DNA of 42,786 bases from Bryobacterales bacterium (GTDB taxonomy: Bacteria > Acidobacteriota > Terriglobia > Bryobacterales > Bryobacteraceae): assembly GCA_003167255.1 (NCBI GenBank), contig PMTR01000079.1:1-42786 (forward strand), in the 5' to 3' direction. Of this stretch, positions 1 through 8,223 are shown piece after piece. The position numbers were made by a program, and so were the translations under genes. The first letter of the stretch is position 1. Each line of letters begins with the position of its first letter. The notes below the pieces were generated by a model, which was given only the letters and a program-made list of their open reading frames with translations, had not been told where the DNA came from and ran no database searches.

Positions 1-143
1 CGCCTTCTGCTTCTCGCCCAGAACGTCGTAGACGGAGCCGATATTGTACAGAGTGGTGGCTTGGCCGGACCGGTCGCCGGCGACGCGGCGTATTGGGAGC
101 GCTTGACCGTAGTAGTCCAGCGCCTTCTGCTTCTCGCCCAGAA
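1..143. repeat. Coding direct repeat, 120-bp period (TPR units)
   Basis: Bases 1-23 and 121-143 are identical, and the flanking bases are similar. The period of 120 bp equals 40 residues of the TPR protein on the minus strand, so this is the nucleotide trace of recently duplicated TPR units rather than a separate element. More copies are expected to the left of the window. Confidence 0.8.
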
Positions 144-741
144 TGGAGTAGAGGGAGCCGATCCCGTCCAAACAAAGCCCCTCTTCATAGACATCCCCCA
201 AACGGTGCCAAGTCGAACGAGCACGCTCGAATAATTCAATTGAAAGAAGTCCCCCCTCTCGCGTATCGGTATGAAGCCCGCGCGTAGCCTGGAATTCGAC
301 TCTTTCCGCTTCGATTCGGCTTCGACGCGCCGCGGTTGGCTTGCGCAATTCCGGGAATTCCATCCGATAGCGCCCGGCTGATCCCGAACCGCTCGACACG
401 CGGACGCGATATTCCCCCGATGTCTCTCCAATAAACGATGCCGCCTCGGGCCCAAACGCGCCGTTCACCCGATCCGCTTCCAGAAGGGTCTTGCCCAGCG
501 GATCGAGGACCGTTACAGCTACATCCACGCCCATCTGCCGTGCCACCAGGCGCACGAATTGGCCGGCCTTCACCTCCACCGTATACTCGTCGGTCTGCCC
601 GGGCCCCAACTCCCGCTCGATCACACGGTGCAGTTCCAACTTCCCCGCGGCCCGAACCGGCCCGGCGTCTTGAGCAACCAGCCAGGGAGCCGTCAGGAAC
701 TGAAAGACAAAGATCACCCCGCCGCCGCGAATGAGAGTCAT
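1..741 (-). CDS. Exported PPC-domain / TPR-repeat protein, N-terminal part (runs off the left edge)
   Basis: An open frame of exactly 247 codons runs from an ATG at 741 to base 1 with no stop, so the protein continues outside the window. Residues 1-24 form a signal peptide ending in a VAQD-type cleavage site. Residues about 35-130 look like a bacterial pre-peptidase C-terminal (PPC) beta domain (ERELGPGQTDEYTVEV, then GEYRVRV). From about residue 165 helical repeats begin; the motifs GSLYSILGEKQKALDYYGQA and GSVYDVLGEKQKA are 40 residues apart and match TPR_12-type repeats. In acidobacteria this layout often ends in a CHAT protease domain, but that part is not visible, so CHAT is only a guess. 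The gene is divergent from the secreted protein at 1169. Likely periplasmic or secreted, binding partners through the TPRs. The frame, signal and TPRs are secure; the biological role is unknown. Confidence 0.82.
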   Translation of the reverse strand, partial: MTLIRGGGVIFVFQFLTAPWLVAQDAGPVRAAGKLELHRVIERELGPGQTDEYTVEVKAGQFVRLVARQMGVDVAVTVLDPLGKTLLEADRVNGAFGPEAASFIGETSGEYRVRVSSGSGSAGRYRMEFPELRKPTAARRSRIEAERVEFQATRGLHTDTREGGLLSIELFERARSTWHRLGDVYEEGLCLDGIGSLYSILGEKQKALDYYGQALPIRRVAGDRSGQATTLYNIGSVYDVLGEKQKA

Positions 742-1168
742 AGGAATTGGACCGGTGGCTACAGTATAGATGAATCGGCCTCCCGGAACACGAGTTGCGA
801 ACTAACACTGTGCGAGCTAACACCCCGGCTGGCGATTCTGAGCGGGGCAACCCCCAATCCCGTAGATTTCTCACGAGGCCTGTCACAAAGTCCTCATTTC
901 CGCCGACTATCTATCACGCACCATCGGCGCATCCGGGTCTCGCGCTTTCCGGGTGGCCCAACGGCATGAACGCTCTTGTCCGCACGCACAACTGCAACGT
1001 GAACGATTCGGCCCGCCGCCACGGGGTATTGCTACAAGAACACCTGCGGCGACCAGCACTGCGGCATTTCGGGCGCGGCCGCCAACACGCGGCAGTATTT
1101 GTTGCCGCCGGAAGGGAACTGAACCGGCCGGCGGTTGAGACTACGGCCGCGTTTCGAAAGGATCGACG
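742..1168. other. Divergent intergenic region with a possible gene remnant
   Basis: These 427 bases separate two divergent genes and should hold both promoters; I could not pick convincing -35/-10 pairs. Positions 966-1122 on the plus strand read like a decayed protein end. Frame 3 from 966 gives MNALVRTHNCNVNDSA, and frame 1 from 1003 gives TGYCYKNTCGDQHCGIS and then a stop at 1120-1122. The cysteine-rich, protein-like composition across two frames suggests a frameshifted C-terminal fragment. The family was not recognised, and this may be chance in GC-rich DNA. Confidence 0.3.
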
Positions 1169-2269
1169 ATGCAACGACGTTTTCTGTTTACTTCCAGAGT
1201 GATGATACTCAGCTCGCTGTTGGCAGCGGGCGCTTTCCAGGCAGGCTTCGCACAGACCTTTAACCCGAGCGCCTGGAATAACAGCGATTACGGCATCGCG
1301 GGCGGTAGTGTCACTAGCGATCTCTGCAACCACCCGGCCGGGGCGGGCGGACCCGCTCCAACGGTCAAGGAAGCCGTTGCATCTGCCGTCTGTTCCGGGG
1401 CGCACATGGAGCTCATAGTGGGTCGGCTCGTTCTGATCGATGACCTGAAAATTAAAATCGGTATCGGACGGCCATTCGATCCGGTTGCGGATGGCCCCCA
1501 ATTGGATGCAGGCGCGCTGGACGCCATAACTGCCGCCTTCCAGAACCCGTCGCCGGCAAAGGTGGTGATAGAGGTTAAGAGTTTTGACCACAGCGCCCTC
1601 GTCTACCCTTTGAGCGGTAGCTTTACTTTGTACGAATGCGAATCTATGCCGATGCATCCCGAGAGTGCGGGGAAGAACTGCAATTCCGTGGAGTATCCGG
1701 AAGCAACAGGTATCTGTCGCAAGGGAACTTCCGGCAGTTGGCAGTGCCAAATGAATCTAAAAGTCCAGCCCACTCCGAATCAGAAGGATTGGGACAATCA
1801 ATGGACTCACCGGGGAGTGCCTCCACCGGAGCGTCCCGAACCCGCGGAGGAGGGCGTGTTTTACCTGGTGAATATCCCTGCCGATTCGTTGCCGTTCACC
1901 ACCTCGCTCCAGCCAATGGAGAGACAGGCTGGCACGGGCTCCATGGTGGGAACACGCGTTACCATTACGCTTGAAGGCGGGCGTGCCGCGATGCGCCTGA
2001 ACGCAAATTCTTCTCCGCAGTTCAGGATTAAACCAAAGGCTGGAGCTGGCCAGGGAATGCTGGTTCGCCTCGGGGCTGAAAATGGAGCGCGGACGGTGTC
2101 GTTCGTCGACCAGGACGGAAAGGTGACTTCTGTGGACGGAGCCATACAATCCAGGTTTCAGTCGATCGGGCCATCGGTGAGAATAAGCGTGTTAGCGCCG
2201 CTAGCGCCAGGTGAGTATGGCCTGTATTGGGGGACGTTCAAGGACGTATACGTGTTCGGGGTCGATTGA
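1169..2269 (+). CDS. Secreted protein of unknown function (366 aa)
   Basis: Starts at an ATG with an AAAGGA ribosome site 7 bases upstream. Residues 1-29 are a signal peptide (basic MQRR start, hydrophobic LSSLLAAGAFQAG, cleavage near FAQ-TF). The mature part has an even number of scattered cysteines (SDLC, VCSG, ECESM, KNCNS, TGIC, WQCQ), which fits disulfide-bonded export. The last third (about 230-366) is rich in beta-type sequence and ends in APGEYGLYWG, a phrase typical of exported acidobacterial proteins that describe an 'APGEYAL' beta-sandwich end. I recognise no catalytic motif. It is convergent with the small antitoxin-like gene at 2279, only 9 bases away. Coding status is well supported by the start site, signal peptide and length; function is not assignable. 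Confidence 0.75.
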   Translation: MQRRFLFTSRVMILSSLLAAGAFQAGFAQTFNPSAWNNSDYGIAGGSVTSDLCNHPAGAGGPAPTVKEAVASAVCSGAHMELIVGRLVLIDDLKIKIGIGRPFDPVADGPQLDAGALDAITAAFQNPSPAKVVIEVKSFDHSALVYPLSGSFTLYECESMPMHPESAGKNCNSVEYPEATGICRKGTSGSWQCQMNLKVQPTPNQKDWDNQWTHRGVPPPERPEPAEEGVFYLVNIPADSLPFTTSLQPMERQAGTGSMVGTRVTITLEGGRAAMRLNANSSPQFRIKPKAGAGQGMLVRLGAENGARTVSFVDQDGKVTSVDGAIQSRFQSIGPSVRISVLAPLAPGEYGLYWGTFKDVYVFGVD

Positions 2270-2278
2270 ACTACCGGT

Positions 2279-2530
2279 TTAACGGTGCGGCGGTCCTTCC
2301 AAATGCTCCAGCAGTTCGCCGATGTTGTCATAGTTCAGGCCGGGCACCGAACCCATGGCGGCCGGATGCACCTTGAAACGTTTGGCCGCCGGCGGTAACT
2401 GTTTGGCGTTGAGCCCCGCCCGCAGGTATTCGTTTACGAGTTCGTTCATGCTCTTGCCGGAGCGGTGCATCTCAGCACGGAGTCGGCCAGCCACGTCATC
2501 TTCCAGCGTCAGAGTCGTACGCATATGCAT
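2279..2530 (-). CDS. Ribbon-helix-helix antitoxin-like protein, no toxin partner beside it
   Basis: The conserved part starts MRTTLTLEDDVAGRLRAEMH and continues KSMNELVNEYLRAGL: one beta strand then two helices, the ribbon-helix-helix fold of VapB/CopG antitoxins, which dimerise on operator DNA. A further 40 residues form the tail that would normally block a toxin. The chosen ATG at 2530 (MHM...) has AGGCGG about 9 bases upstream; a second ATG at 2524 is equally possible. A longer open frame to 2584 overlaps the upstream gene and lacks family similarity at its start. A VapC-type toxin gene would be expected next on the same strand, but the next gene is the convergent secreted protein, so this antitoxin is an orphan. 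It lies 7 bases after the antitoxin-like gene at 2538 and is probably co-transcribed with it. Confidence 0.72.
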   Translation of the reverse strand: MHMRTTLTLEDDVAGRLRAEMHRSGKSMNELVNEYLRAGLNAKQLPPAAKRFKVHPAAMGSVPGLNYDNIGELLEHLEGPPHR

Positions 2531-2537
2531 GTCCGCG

Positions 2538-2780
2538 CTACCGCCTGCGCGGGCGTTTCGAACCCGAAGCGGCCCGCGATACATCGGCCAGCAAGCGCAA
2601 AGCGCGATTCACCGAGTCGCTGTCGGGGAATAAGGCGAAAAGGTCAGGTTCGATCAATACCAGGTTGGTGCCGGCAGTAGCGCGCTGGAAATACTTGCCA
2701 CGTACTCCGCCCTTGAGTAGGCTGAGGTCGTACTCCGGCCGTAAATCATCGTCAAGCTTCTTCGTCGATTCCCTCTTCAT
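2538..2780 (-). CDS. Antitoxin-like protein paired with the BrnT remnant (80 aa)
   Basis: Starts at ATG 2780, inside the 3' end of the broken BrnT gene, with an AAAAAGG site just upstream; a longer frame to 2858 is the toxin gene read out of phase. The motif LRPEYDLSLLKGGVRGKY followed by GTNLVLIEPDLFALFPDS and VNRALR is a small family that I know from genes placed directly after BrnT-type toxins, where an antitoxin is expected. The RPEYDL start also echoes BrnA antitoxins. A basic tail (GSKRPRRR) could bind DNA. Family naming is from memory of context, not from a search. The gene is intact although its presumed toxin is not. Confidence 0.68.
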   Translation of the reverse strand: MKRESTKKLDDDLRPEYDLSLLKGGVRGKYFQRATAGTNLVLIEPDLFALFPDSDSVNRALRLLADVSRAASGSKRPRRR

Positions 2781-3014
2781 ACCTTTTTCGCTCCAACTTG
2801 GTCGCCAGTCGGGCGCTGATGATCCGAATGCGGTCCCCGGCTCCGGAGTGAGAAACAAACACCAGCCCCTGCTTCATAGTATGACCGCCGAATGGTCAGT
2901 ATCCCTGTACGTCAGGGCAAGCGGGTCGAAGAACACCGTGGCAGCTTCCGCGAACGTGATGCCATGCCTTTTCGAATTCGCAGCGGCTTTCGCCGCGTCC
3001 CATTGGTAGATCAT
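2752..3014 (-). pseudogene. brnT: BrnT-type toxin gene, frameshifted
   Basis: The 5' part (ATG at 3014) reads MIYQWDAAKAAANSKRHGIT, then FAEAATVFFDPLAL and RDTDHS, the classic N-terminal half of BrnT ribonuclease toxins. It stops at 2874-2876. The 3' half is in another frame from 2877: QGLVFVSHSGAGDRIRIISA, then RLATKLERKRYEEG to a stop at 2752-2754, which is the conserved BrnT C-terminus. The two halves are offset as by a one-base deletion. In addition about ten residues usual between the DHS and VSH motifs are missing, so the centre has also been lost. The start overlaps the stop of the SUMF1 gene by four bases. The toxin is almost certainly inactive. A sequencing error could explain the shift but not the missing centre. 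Confidence 0.75.
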
Positions 3015-3676
3015 ACAACTCCCGCCGCCACCCGGAATCCATAATCCGCGTACCGGAACTCCGGTGGAATGCTGCTCCGGGCGGCGCAGCGCGAGAACTT
3101 GATGTGATGTCGCCAGGCGCCGCCGCGCGAACTGCGGCGCTTGCCATGCTCCGGGCCGGGCGGATTCTGCTCCGGCGAAACGGCGTAGTACAGCGGGTCA
3201 TACCAATCGGAGCACCATTCGTGCACGTTCTCGCACATGTCGAACAGGCCATAGGCGTTGGGTTCGGTTTGCCCGATAGGCTCCGGTCCTTCCTGCCAGC
3301 GAGCCGGCGGATATACACGCGGTTCGTTTCCCCAGGGGTAGACTTGAAGCTCAACGCCGCCGCGCGCGGCGAATTCCCATTCGGCTTCGCTGGGAAGGCG
3401 GACGCGCATGGCCCACTGCTCCGACAGCCAGTGGCAGAACGCCGCGGCGTCGAACCAGTTCACATGCGTCACGGGCGCCGTGAGGTGAACGTAGGGCTGC
3501 TTTTCACGAGAAGTGGCTTTGCGAAAGGCCTCCCAATCGGCATTGGTCACCTGATAACGGCACAGGCGAAACGGCCAGACGATGACCCGGTGGACCGGGC
3601 GCTCCTCATCTCTTCCGTCTTCTTGACCCATCAGGAACGGGCCGCCGGGAATGGGAACCAGATCGTTTGGGCTCAT
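3011..3676 (-). CDS. SUMF1/formylglycine-generating-enzyme fold protein, catalytic cysteines absent
   Basis: A 221-residue protein with family landmarks in order: VPIPGGPFLMG at the start, QVTNADWEAF, PVTHVNWFDAAAFCHWLS, RLPSEAEWEFAARGG, PWGNE, NAYGLFDMCENVHEWCSDWY, RGGAWRH, and a GFRVA end. These define the FGE-sulfatase (SUMF1) fold. The true enzyme has two catalytic cysteines just before RCAARS; here that stretch is WRHHIKFSRCAARS, so the first two positions are not cysteine and sulfatase activation is unlikely. Relatives with this fold serve as oxygenases or binding proteins, so the role is open. No signal peptide. The ATG at 3676 gives the family's usual start and overlaps the rnr 3' end by 71 bases; the stop overlaps the BrnT start, implying coupled translation. 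Confidence 0.85.
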   Translation of the reverse strand: MSPNDLVPIPGGPFLMGQEDGRDEERPVHRVIVWPFRLCRYQVTNADWEAFRKATSREKQPYVHLTAPVTHVNWFDAAAFCHWLSEQWAMRVRLPSEAEWEFAARGGVELQVYPWGNEPRVYPPARWQEGPEPIGQTEPNAYGLFDMCENVHEWCSDWYDPLYYAVSPEQNPPGPEHGKRRSSRGGAWRHHIKFSRCAARSSIPPEFRYADYGFRVAAGVV

Positions 3677-5894
3677 CTTCCAAAATCGAAAATTGCAACT
3701 TGCGTTCGTTAGCGTCCACACGGTCGAGGAGCACGCGCACGCGGTCGCCGATGGAAAACTCGCGGCGCGTGCGCTTGCCCACGACCTTGCGAACGTTCTC
3801 CTGATAAGTGTACTGGTCGCCGGGCAGCGTGTCGATAGGGACCAGGCCTTCGATGAACAGGTCGGCCAGTTCCACGAAGAGGCCGTATTTGGCGGTGCTG
3901 ATGATGAGCGCGTCGAAATCCTGCCCCACGCGCTCGCTCATAAAGCGGACCTTCTTCCATTCCACCAGCTCGCGTTCGGCATCGGCGGCGCGCCGCTCCG
4001 ATTGCGAGCACTCTTCGGCAATCGCGGGCAAATCTTCAATTTGGGCGCCGCGCAGCAGCCGGTGAACCACCAGGTCGGGATAGCGGCGGATGGGCGAAGT
4101 GAAATGCGTATACGTGTCCGCGGCCAGCGCAAAGTGGCCTAGGTTCTCCACGCTGTAGCGGGCCTGCTTGAGCGAGCGCAGCATCAGGTAGCTCAGGATG
4201 CGCTCCTCGGGCTTGCCTTCGATCTTGGCCACCAGGCGCTGGTAATGCCGCGAACTAATATTGACCTCGCCCGCGGGCAGCGCCATTTCGCGGCGCTTCT
4301 TACTGCCGTCTCGGCCCTTATCGGTAAAGGCGAACTTCTTCACGTGGATCGCACCGACTCCCAGCGAATAGCCGAAGTGCGCGGCCACTTCCTCGAAATC
4401 CATGACGCGCTTGGGGTCGGGCTTCTCGTGAATGCGGTAGATGGAGACGGGCGCGGAACTCTCCAGGTGCGAAGCCACGGCCTCATTGGCGGAAAGCATG
4501 AACTCCTCGATCAATTTGTGCGCGATGTTGCGCGGCGCGCGCGTGACGCCCGTCATAGCGCCCCACTCGTCGAACTCGATCAGCGGCTCCGGCAGATCGA
4601 AATCGATGGAGCCGCGGCGCACGCGCTTGCGGTTGAGCACCAGCGCCAGTTCCTGCATCAGCTCGAAGCGCTCCACCAGCGGCCGGTAGCGCTCGCGCAT
4701 GGCAACGTCGCCTTCGAGCAGCAGGTGGACATTGGTGTAGGTCATGCGCTCCACGCTGCGGATGACGCCGGGCGTGATCTCCTGCGCCACAATTTCGCCC
4801 TGGTGGTCGATCTCCAGCAGCGCCGAAAGCACCAGCCGGTCTTCGTGCGGCACCAGCGAGCAGAGGTTGGTGGAAAGCTGGAACGGCAGCATGGGGACGG
4901 CGCGATCCGGAAAATAGACGCTGGTGCCGCGCAATCGGGCTTCGGCATCGATGGGGCTGCCCGGTTTGACGTAGTGGCTGACGTCGGCGATGTGCACCTG
5001 GAGCGCGTAGTTTCCATTGGGCAGGCGATCCACCCACACGGCGTCGTCGAAATCGCGGGCGGTTTCGCCGTCGATGGTGACGATCTCCAGCTCGCGGAAA
5101 TCGCGCCGGCCTTCCAGGTCTTCGGCGCCGATGGCGGCGGGCATTCGTTCGGCCTGTTCGATCACCTCGGGCGGAAACTGGTGCGGCAGGTGGTGCTTGC
5201 GGATGACGATTTCGACATCGACTCCGAAATCGTCGGGATGGCCCAGAATTTCGATGACGCGGCCGGTCGAGGCATCGTAATCCATCAGTTCCACGTTGAC
5301 GATCATGCCGTCGAGCGCTTCGACGGAATCGACATGCGGCGCCTCGACGCCAATGCGATCAACCACCGGGCCGGCGGGAGGAAATTCCATACCCTCCGGA
5401 ATGTCGATCCACCGGTGGATGCGGTCGTCCTGCGGCACCACGTACTGCCCGCGTCGGCCAATCTTGAACTGGCCGACCACCGTGGGGTGGGCGCGCTTGA
5501 GCACCTTGACGATTTCGCCGTCGGCGCGGCCATCGGGCTCGATGCGGGCGATGCGCGCCACCACGCGATCGCCGTGCATAGCCTTCGCGGCGGAGTCCGG
5601 CGGGATGAAGATGTCTCCGGTGATTCCCTCGATGGGCCGTTCGCAAACGACGAAACCGTAACCATCCCGGTGCATGTTCAGGCGGCCGACGGCGTATTCC
5701 CGGCTGCGCGCCGTCACGGCAAAATGGCCGGCTCGCGGCTCCAACAGGTCGCCGCGGGCCGCCAGACGGGACAGCGCGGCCTCCAGATCCTCGCGTTTAG
5801 CGCCCTTAGCCGCCAATTCCCGCACGAGCTGCTTGAAGTTGGCGCGCGCATGAGGCAGGCTGGAGAGGTGGTCAAGAAGCGCGCGATCCGTCAT
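3606..5894 (-). CDS. rnr: Ribonuclease R
   Basis: A 762-residue 3'-to-5' exoribonuclease of the RNB family that degrades structured RNA in the cytoplasm. Domains in order: winged-helix-like start (MTDRALLDHLSSLPHARANF), cold-shock OB folds around residues 70-240 (HRDGYGFVV, GDIFIPP, HGDRVVARI), the RNB catalytic domain from about 255 with the metal-binding DGETARDFDDAV and HIADVSHYV motifs, FTSPIRRYPDLVVHRLL near 600, and an S1 domain near 650-735 (KYGLFVEL, GDRVRVLLDRVD). The tail is basic (SHSRRPVPDGSRRRKR), usual for RNase R. The open frame continues upstream to 7052 but that part is antisense to the FecR gene and carries no family similarity, so ATG 5894 is chosen. It heads a minus-strand run and is divergent from the gene at 5967. 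Confidence 0.95.
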   Translation of the reverse strand: MTDRALLDHLSSLPHARANFKQLVRELAAKGAKREDLEAALSRLAARGDLLEPRAGHFAVTARSREYAVGRLNMHRDGYGFVVCERPIEGITGDIFIPPDSAAKAMHGDRVVARIARIEPDGRADGEIVKVLKRAHPTVVGQFKIGRRGQYVVPQDDRIHRWIDIPEGMEFPPAGPVVDRIGVEAPHVDSVEALDGMIVNVELMDYDASTGRVIEILGHPDDFGVDVEIVIRKHHLPHQFPPEVIEQAERMPAAIGAEDLEGRRDFRELEIVTIDGETARDFDDAVWVDRLPNGNYALQVHIADVSHYVKPGSPIDAEARLRGTSVYFPDRAVPMLPFQLSTNLCSLVPHEDRLVLSALLEIDHQGEIVAQEITPGVIRSVERMTYTNVHLLLEGDVAMRERYRPLVERFELMQELALVLNRKRVRRGSIDFDLPEPLIEFDEWGAMTGVTRAPRNIAHKLIEEFMLSANEAVASHLESSAPVSIYRIHEKPDPKRVMDFEEVAAHFGYSLGVGAIHVKKFAFTDKGRDGSKKRREMALPAGEVNISSRHYQRLVAKIEGKPEERILSYLMLRSLKQARYSVENLGHFALAADTYTHFTSPIRRYPDLVVHRLLRGAQIEDLPAIAEECSQSERRAADAERELVEWKKVRFMSERVGQDFDALIISTAKYGLFVELADLFIEGLVPIDTLPGDQYTYQENVRKVVGKRTRREFSIGDRVRVLLDRVDANERKLQFSILEDEPKRSGSHSRRPVPDGSRRRKR

Positions 5895-5966
5895 AGCCTC
5901 GATTTTACCTGCAACGCCTGGCGGCGTCGCGTCGTCATTCACTTGGACTAGAGCGGAGGTGTGGGT

Positions 5967-8186
5967 ATGAAGGCCCTTATGCTGCTGTTGGTGCCCGCCG
6001 CATTGCTGGCGGGCCAGACTCGTTACGCCCGCCTGGGCGAATTTCAAGGTACTGTCGAGGTTCAACTGACGGCAGCCGATCCCTGGATGCCGGCCGAACG
6101 CAACCTCCCGCTGGCTGAATCGACCTGGGTGCGCACGGGCCCGGGCGCGCGCGTCGAAATCGAACTGGACGACGGCAGCGCCTGGCGGCTTGGGCCGGAA
6201 TCGCTGGGCGAAATCTCCGATTACACCCAACTTTCCACCGGTCAGCGCGTCACGCTGCTTTCGCTCGATCACGGAACGGCCTACTTCAGCGGCGAGCCCT
6301 TGGGGAATGACGTCCTCATGCTGGTGGCGCCCGGCGCGCAGGCCACCCTGGGTCAGGGCGCGCGGGTGCGCGTGACGGCGCAGGCCGATTGGAGCCAGTT
6401 TTCCGTGCTGGAAGGCATGGTGCGCTTTTCTTCGCCTCAGGCGGAAATGGGTTTGCGCGAGGGCCAGAGCGCGCGTGTGGAGCCCACCAATCCGCAGCAT
6501 TTCTACCTCTATCCCCAGGTGACGGCGCTGCCGCTGGACCAGTGGAGCGAGGATCGCGACAAGGCGGAGGCAGCGCCGGTTTCGGCCGCCCGCGTGACCT
6601 GGCGCTCTGGCCTGGCGGACCTCGACACGGCCGGCGAGTGGATCCAGACTGAGGACCTCGGCATGGTGTGGAAGCCCAAAGTGATGGAAGGTTGGGCGCC
6701 CTATCAGAAGGGCCGGTGGCGCTATTACGAGGCGTTGGGCTATACCTGGGTGAGCGACGACTCCTGGGGATGGGTGCCCTACCACGGCGGCCGCTGGGCG
6801 CATCGGCCTGACGCCGGATGGGTCTGGCAGCCGGCGGTCAGCACGGTGTTCAAGCCCGGCGAAGTTTACTGGCTGCGCGGGGCGAACATGGCCGGCTGGG
6901 GACCGCTGGCCCCCGGGGAATTGTGGACGTCCGCCAATCCGGGCGCTACCCCACCGCGGTATTTCGTCGCGGGAATCACAAGCTTCGCGGCGTTCCAGCA
7001 GGATGTCCGGGTCATCGATCCCAAGGGCTTCGCCGCGCCGTCCACGGAGCAACTCCAGGCCGCGGTCTACGCCCGGGCGCTTCCCTCCCCGGCTTTCATC
7101 GCCGCGCGCCTGGATGCCACACGGCCCATCCTGAAAGTGGGCCGCACGCGCATCGATCCCATCGTGCCGGGCGTCACGCTGACCGACACGCCGCCTCCCG
7201 ATCCCGCCATGACCAGCCCGCCCGCCGATCCGCTACCCCCTGATAACGTCGCGGCCGACGCGCCGCCAGCCCTGCCGACGCCGCCCGATGGCGTCTACCC
7301 GGTTCCCGTGGTGGCCCTCCCGGTGGTGGAAGTGCCGGTGTTAGTGAGCGCGCCGGATCATCCTTCCTACTCTCGAACCACGCCAACCGGGCGAACCGGA
7401 ACCACCAGCAGCCAGCAGACCAAACAGACCCAGACTAATGGAACGGGCACCAGCACTCAGGCCAGCCAGACGGTGGGGAATTCCGGTTCTCAACCGGTGC
7501 ACGAGCACGCACAAACCGGCACGCAGAATCCGCCGGCAACCAGTCCGACGGTGCGCCCGCCCGCCGACCAGCAGGCACACGAACACCAGACCGTGACTCC
7601 GCCCCCCTCATCCACGCCTCGCGAGCCTCCGAGAGTGCAAGTCCCCAAAGTGGATCCGCCCAAGACCACGGACAAGAAAAGTAGCCTGATGACTCCGGGC
7701 GAACAGAACATCCACCAAAAGGTGCTCGCCGATTTCAACGTGCTCATTCCCAACCTGGGAAAGAGCATCCAGGATCTGGACGCCTGGGCCCGGGATTATC
7801 CGAATTCAGACCTTGCCAGCGAACGCCAGTATTACTACGTCCAGGCATACAACGGGTTGGGGCGGCCAGATAAAGTTCTGGAGGCTGCAACTCGTCCGGT
7901 TACGGCCGGAGCCCGGGCGACGTACCGCAATCCGGAACAGATCCTGCAACTGCTGCTGGTGACCACGGCGAGCCTGCAGAGGCTGACGGAGCCCAGTCCG
8001 CAACAGTTGGCCACCGGCCAGACAGCCGCCCGGCAACTGCTTGACTATCTGCCGGAGTATTTCGCGCCGCAACACAAACCGGAAAGCGTAAACGATAGCT
8101 CCTGGCAGATGGCACGGACGCAACTCGAGGGTCTGGGAAAACTGGCTCTGGCACGGCAGGCTGCGCAGTTGCGCGCGGAAAAATAA
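5967..8186 (+). CDS. Exported FecR-domain / DUF6600-like Trp-rich protein
   Basis: A 739-residue exported protein. GGAGG at 5955-5959 sits 7 bases before the ATG at 5967, which decides against the GTG at 5961. Residues 1-16 are the signal peptide (ALMLLLVPAALLAGQ). About 20-170 form a FecR-type beta domain (GPGARVEIELDDGSAWRLGP, LLSLDHGTAYFSG). About 195-345 carry the Trp/Tyr-rich repeats of DUF6600-type proteins (GMVWKPKVMEGWAPYQKGRW, TWVSDDSWGWVPYHGGRW, GWVWQP). About 370-560 is Pro/Thr/Gln-rich and probably disordered. The last 170 residues are helical and TPR-like. It probably acts in the periplasm or at the cell surface, binding carbohydrate or protein; no enzyme motif is seen. Divergent from rnr with only 72 bases between, which must hold both promoters. 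Confidence 0.85.
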   Translation: MKALMLLLVPAALLAGQTRYARLGEFQGTVEVQLTAADPWMPAERNLPLAESTWVRTGPGARVEIELDDGSAWRLGPESLGEISDYTQLSTGQRVTLLSLDHGTAYFSGEPLGNDVLMLVAPGAQATLGQGARVRVTAQADWSQFSVLEGMVRFSSPQAEMGLREGQSARVEPTNPQHFYLYPQVTALPLDQWSEDRDKAEAAPVSAARVTWRSGLADLDTAGEWIQTEDLGMVWKPKVMEGWAPYQKGRWRYYEALGYTWVSDDSWGWVPYHGGRWAHRPDAGWVWQPAVSTVFKPGEVYWLRGANMAGWGPLAPGELWTSANPGATPPRYFVAGITSFAAFQQDVRVIDPKGFAAPSTEQLQAAVYARALPSPAFIAARLDATRPILKVGRTRIDPIVPGVTLTDTPPPDPAMTSPPADPLPPDNVAADAPPALPTPPDGVYPVPVVALPVVEVPVLVSAPDHPSYSRTTPTGRTGTTSSQQTKQTQTNGTGTSTQASQTVGNSGSQPVHEHAQTGTQNPPATSPTVRPPADQQAHEHQTVTPPPSSTPREPPRVQVPKVDPPKTTDKKSSLMTPGEQNIHQKVLADFNVLIPNLGKSIQDLDAWARDYPNSDLASERQYYYVQAYNGLGRPDKVLEAATRPVTAGARATYRNPEQILQLLLVTTASLQRLTEPSPQQLATGQTAARQLLDYLPEYFAPQHKPESVNDSSWQMARTQLEGLGKLALARQAAQLRAEK

Positions 8187-8223
8187 ACTCCCGCGCCAAC
8201 TCGGTGGAATCGTTGGCGTGCCT

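Noticed and set aside
236-886. Minus-strand 216-codon frame over the PPC/TPR gene
   Set aside because: A different minus frame (741 to 1) gives a signal peptide, PPC domain and TPR repeats; this one is Gly/Arg-rich noise.
4245-5951. Plus-strand 568-codon open frame
   Set aside because: Antisense to rnr; composition is typical of a shadow frame and no ribosome site or domain is seen.
3677-7052. Very long minus-strand frame reaching 7052, upstream of and including rnr
   Set aside because: Only the part from ATG 5894 matches RNase R. The rest is antisense to the FecR gene and reflects strong GC codon bias, which keeps other frames open.
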